Assembly: GCA_017545095.1 (NCBI GenBank)
Contig: JAFYCU010000136.1
Span: 1-14,618 of the forward strand
Source of the DNA: Muribaculaceae bacterium
GTDB taxonomy: Bacteria > Bacteroidota > Bacteroidia > Bacteroidales > Muribaculaceae
Length of the DNA stretch: 14,618 nucleotides
Reading direction: 5' to 3'
A model generated the notes under the pieces. That model saw nothing but the letters and a program-made list of their open reading frames with translations, did no database searches and was not told the DNA's origin. The translations under genes and the position numbers were made by a program. How positions within the stretch are numbered: the first letter of the stretch is position 1; each line of letters opens with the position of its first letter. Shown piece after piece: positions 14,310 through 14,618 of this stretch.

Positions 14310-14618
14310 ATGAAAAAGTATATTCTGATGATAGCTTCGTTGCTCACACTGGGCATGGCCGCTGTGTCGTGCGACACGATGACCAACGAACCAGAGGGCG
14401 GCAACGAGATTGGCGAGCTGGCCGGCAACTGGGTGGTGACCATCCTGGCTATTGACAACACTGGCAACATCGTGTGGGACGACCCCTACGGAGCCTGCGG
14501 ATATGAGTGCGAAATCAACACCTTTGCCAACACCAACGGCGACACCGACAAGATGTGGGTTTCCGATCAGGCTTTCTGGGGATTGATGTTCCAGGTGCCC
14601 ATCAACAAGGGTGAGCGC
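14310..14618 (+). CDS. Lipoprotein, Lipid_bd/BT_2261-like, N-terminal part only
   Basis: An open frame runs off the right edge after 103 codons. I choose ATG 14310 over the in-frame ATG 14304 because it gives the same MKKY/MKKI beginning as the neighbouring lipoproteins. The signal MKKYILMIASLLTLGMAAVSC ends in a lipobox with Cys21, then acidic residues (DTMTNEPEGG). The mature start, IGELAGNWVVTILAIDNTGNIVWDDPYG, resembles the 'lipid-binding putative hydrolase' family (Pfam Lipid_bd) that accompanies this operon type. It lies 33 bp after the previous gene and completes a SusC-SusD-lipoprotein-lipoprotein order. The C-terminus and the operon end are outside the window, so family assignment is moderate. 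Confidence 0.82.
   Translation, partial: MKKYILMIASLLTLGMAAVSCDTMTNEPEGGNEIGELAGNWVVTILAIDNTGNIVWDDPYGACGYECEINTFANTNGDTDKMWVSDQAFWGLMFQVPINKGER

Overview
The window looks like a chromosomal segment of a Bacteroidales bacterium, probably Muribaculaceae or a Prevotella-like relative. The basis is a SusC/SusD operon, three promoters of the Bacteroidota type (TTTG, about 19-20 nt, TAnnTTTG), no clear Shine-Dalgarno sequences before the genes, lipoproteins with Bacteroidota-style acidic residues after the lipobox cysteine, and a fairly GC-rich coding style.

Layout. Positions 1-451 are intergenic: a 19-copy heptanucleotide array, a solitary GC-rich palindrome, a second degenerate heptad run and a roughly 185-bp element with terminal inverted repeats that resembles a MITE. 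Position 452-2707 (minus) encodes a TonB-dependent-receptor-like outer-membrane beta-barrel protein with a good promoter at 2804-2834. Positions 2973-3489 are non-coding and hold six full tandem units of 66-74 bp, each with a GC hairpin whose length alone varies. Position 3557-5230 (minus) is a TGS/ThrRS-like plus P-loop uridine (nucleoside) kinase. Positions 5231-5771 are intergenic, with heptads, two small inverted repeats and a strong terminator. Position 5772-8000 (minus) is a secreted protein with three CUB-like modules alternating with three InlB-type repeats. Its upstream region has a promoter and a structured GC-rich transcript (about 8050-8198), which could be a small RNA or a regulatory leader.

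From 8773 the + strand carries a compact operon: SusC transporter, SusD-like lipoprotein, an Ig-like/BT_2262-type lipoprotein and the start of a fourth lipoprotein cut by the window edge. The spacings are 21-41 bp and there is no internal promoter. The order matches the four-component BT2264-BT2261 outer-membrane importer of Bacteroides thetaiotaomicron, whose structure was reported with bound peptides, so an oligopeptide importer is a reasonable inference. SusC and SusD would form the pedal-bin transporter, and the two extra surface lipoproteins would help capture ligand.

No tRNA, rRNA, CRISPR array, transposase or phage gene was seen. The least ordinary parts are non-coding: the hairpin array with a constant 54-nt backbone, the recurrence of seven-base periodicity at gene borders in unrelated sequences, and the putative structured RNA before the CUB/InlB gene.
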